A stretch of 64,000 bases of DNA, taken from Sclerurus mexicanus. Lineage: Eukaryota; Chordata; Aves; Passeriformes; Furnariidae. A model generated the notes under the pieces. It made no database searches. It saw only the letters and a list, made by a program, of their open reading frames with translations, and was not told where the DNA came from. Within the stretch, counting starts at the first letter, position 1. Every line of letters starts with the position of its first letter. This document shows positions 62,505-64,000 of the stretch, piece by piece. The stretch is taken from the NCBI GenBank assembly GCA_013396755.1, contig VWZF01001871.1:558001-622000 (forward strand), given 5' to 3'. The position numbers were made by a program, and so were the translations under genes.

Positions 62505-64000
62505 AAATATTATTCTAACTATGAGGATGGGGAAAAAAGGCCTTCCTTACATTCCATCCTGATTTACATTTAAACTCTAAAGAGAGACTATGGACTCTCC
62601 TTCCTTACCCTACATCACCTGTGCTCGTATCTCGGCCTCAAGATCTAACTTCAGTAATACAGTACATAGTCTGGTTTTTTAACTCTTTCTTTGTCCTAAT
62701 TTCTCCAGCTTTAAGTCTTTGAACAGAAATGCTACCTTTGAGTAACATCTCTGGGCTGAGTTTTTAAGTAATAAAATTACTTGCGAAACCAAATAATCTA
62801 TTATTTCCCATATTGAAAACTTCTTACACGAGTTTTGTTCAGTATTGTTTTGGCATCTGTGCATTGACATTAAGATGGTAGTTTAATTCTCTTGCTGTCT
62901 TTATTCCTCAAGAAAGACCTCCTCAGCTGGGCAAGCTGTAAAATTAATGTATGTTTAAAATAGGCTTGACAGAGCTCATTAGCTTAATTTTCTAAAACTT
63001 CTGCCTGCATTGAGCAATATAGCTGCCTTCTTAGGCTGTTCCTCCTGCTGAGGCCCAGATACGATGGAGGAAAAGTTATCTAATTTGGAGGAAGAGGAAA
63101 AAAGGGAATTGTGTGATCCCATAATTAAAGATTTACTGTCAATCATACTCCAAAGTAAGCCATCTTATGGAAACTCTTTAAGTCAATGTTTTTCCTTAGC
63201 TTTGAGCATATTTTCTGAAATTTTGTGTTCTTTTGGCATTTTTTGAGTAGATGTTATTGACCAGATTTATTTTCATTCTTCAGTCACCTACCAGAAAAAT
63301 TCTTACTATTTTCAGCAAGGAAGCATTATGAAGTATGGCCCTTGCGTGTTGATCAGTGAATGACTTGTATATATGAGCAACTTAAAAAGTAAAGTATATA
63401 GATTTAAGTACATATCACCTCAAACCATCTACAAGTTATTTCTCAGCACAGAAGGCCTGGCTACCTATGGCATCTTTTTTATTACTCTATATGTACTTGT
63501 GGGATGATGATCAGTGGCTAAGTCAAGACCTACAAGGCACTAGTTTGTGCCACCCTTTTATTTCCCACTATAACCCCAATGCTGGTCTCTGTATTCATTG
63601 GTGTAGCTTTCCCATTTTTGCACTACAAAATGGCAGTATCTATCTATTTATGTTCTCCCTTTATCTGAGATATGAGTATAGCACTAAACTATACTATAAA
63701 CTTTGATAAACTGTCAAAATGCTTGAAATTTTCATGGTTCTTATTTCATTAATATGAGCCAAATTCAGGGTCTTATATCAACACAATTAGTATGCTGAAC
63801 TTTTGGTCTCATCCAGAATCACATCTCTATTCAGACATATTATGAATAATTTTTTCAAAACCAAACTCTTCAATTTCAACTACAAAATCTGGATATAAAA
63901 CACTGACACCAAGGAACAATTTCTGTGTTTTTTAAAACCCCATCTTCCTGTACACATGCACAAAGTTCGCAGATATCAATTTTTTCAATCACAAATATAG
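62505..64000. other. AT-rich noncoding stretch to window end
   Basis: No gene recognised. Frames at 63064-63246 and 63467-63706 (60-79 codons, plus) lack domains. A phrase at 63795-63820 (AACTTTTGGTCTCATCCAGA) faintly recalls the end of old CR1/L3 elements, but is too short to call. Confidence 0.5.

Noticed and set aside
63795..63820. Possible old CR1/L3 tail (CTTTTGGTCTCATCCAGA)
   Set aside because: Only about 20 bases resemble the consensus, which is too short to exclude chance.
1..64000. CRISPR arrays, operons, phage or other prokaryotic systems
   Set aside because: No regularly spaced repeats, ribosome-binding sites or tightly packed long frames. Repeat content and composition are those of a bird genome.

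Overview
The window looks like noncoding nuclear DNA from a bird. It is AT-rich (mostly about 35-40% GC by eye) and has no bacterial-style gene packing. It carries several CR1 retrotransposon tails with the typical avian ending (ATTCTGTG/ATTCTATG repeats in plus copies, mirrored 'TCACAGAATCAT' starts in minus copies) and one fragment resembling an avian LTR-class endogenous retroelement. No tool was run. Family calls rest on recognised consensus patterns, and all boundaries are approximate.

No protein-coding gene could be supported. Open frames of 60-190 codons occur on both strands but show no recognisable domain, no exon chain and no codon signature. The two longest (55847-56416 plus, 33704-34168 minus) read as chance. 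The window is best read as intergenic or deep intronic sequence with one orphan CpG-island promoter at about 21690-21930. That island has a perfect cAMP-response element (TGACGTCA, 21877-21884) and TATA-like sequences on both sides, so its direction is unresolved.

Layout: 1-21 kb is unique-looking AT-rich DNA with CR1 fragments at 4543-4838 (-), 11744-11919 (+) and 13741-13842 (-), a compositionally odd block at 9736-10310 and a canonical G-quadruplex motif at 19810-19830. 21.3-22.0 kb holds low-complexity DNA followed by the CpG island. 24.55-25.13 kb is a decayed CR1-clade LINE endonuclease region. 30-52 kb contains scattered very old amniote repeats (L2-, MIR- and L3/CR1-like tails), two more CR1 tails (39530-39640 +, 50193-50285 -) and the LTR-like fragment at 50867-51218. 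60362-62504 is a 1072-base near-perfect direct duplication with a single N exactly at the junction, most simply an assembly overlap left uncollapsed.

There is no evidence of a new coding or defence-type system. The observations most worth checking are the N-joined duplication, the orphan CRE/CpG promoter, the recurring old amniote repeat family and a few strong secondary-structure motifs.
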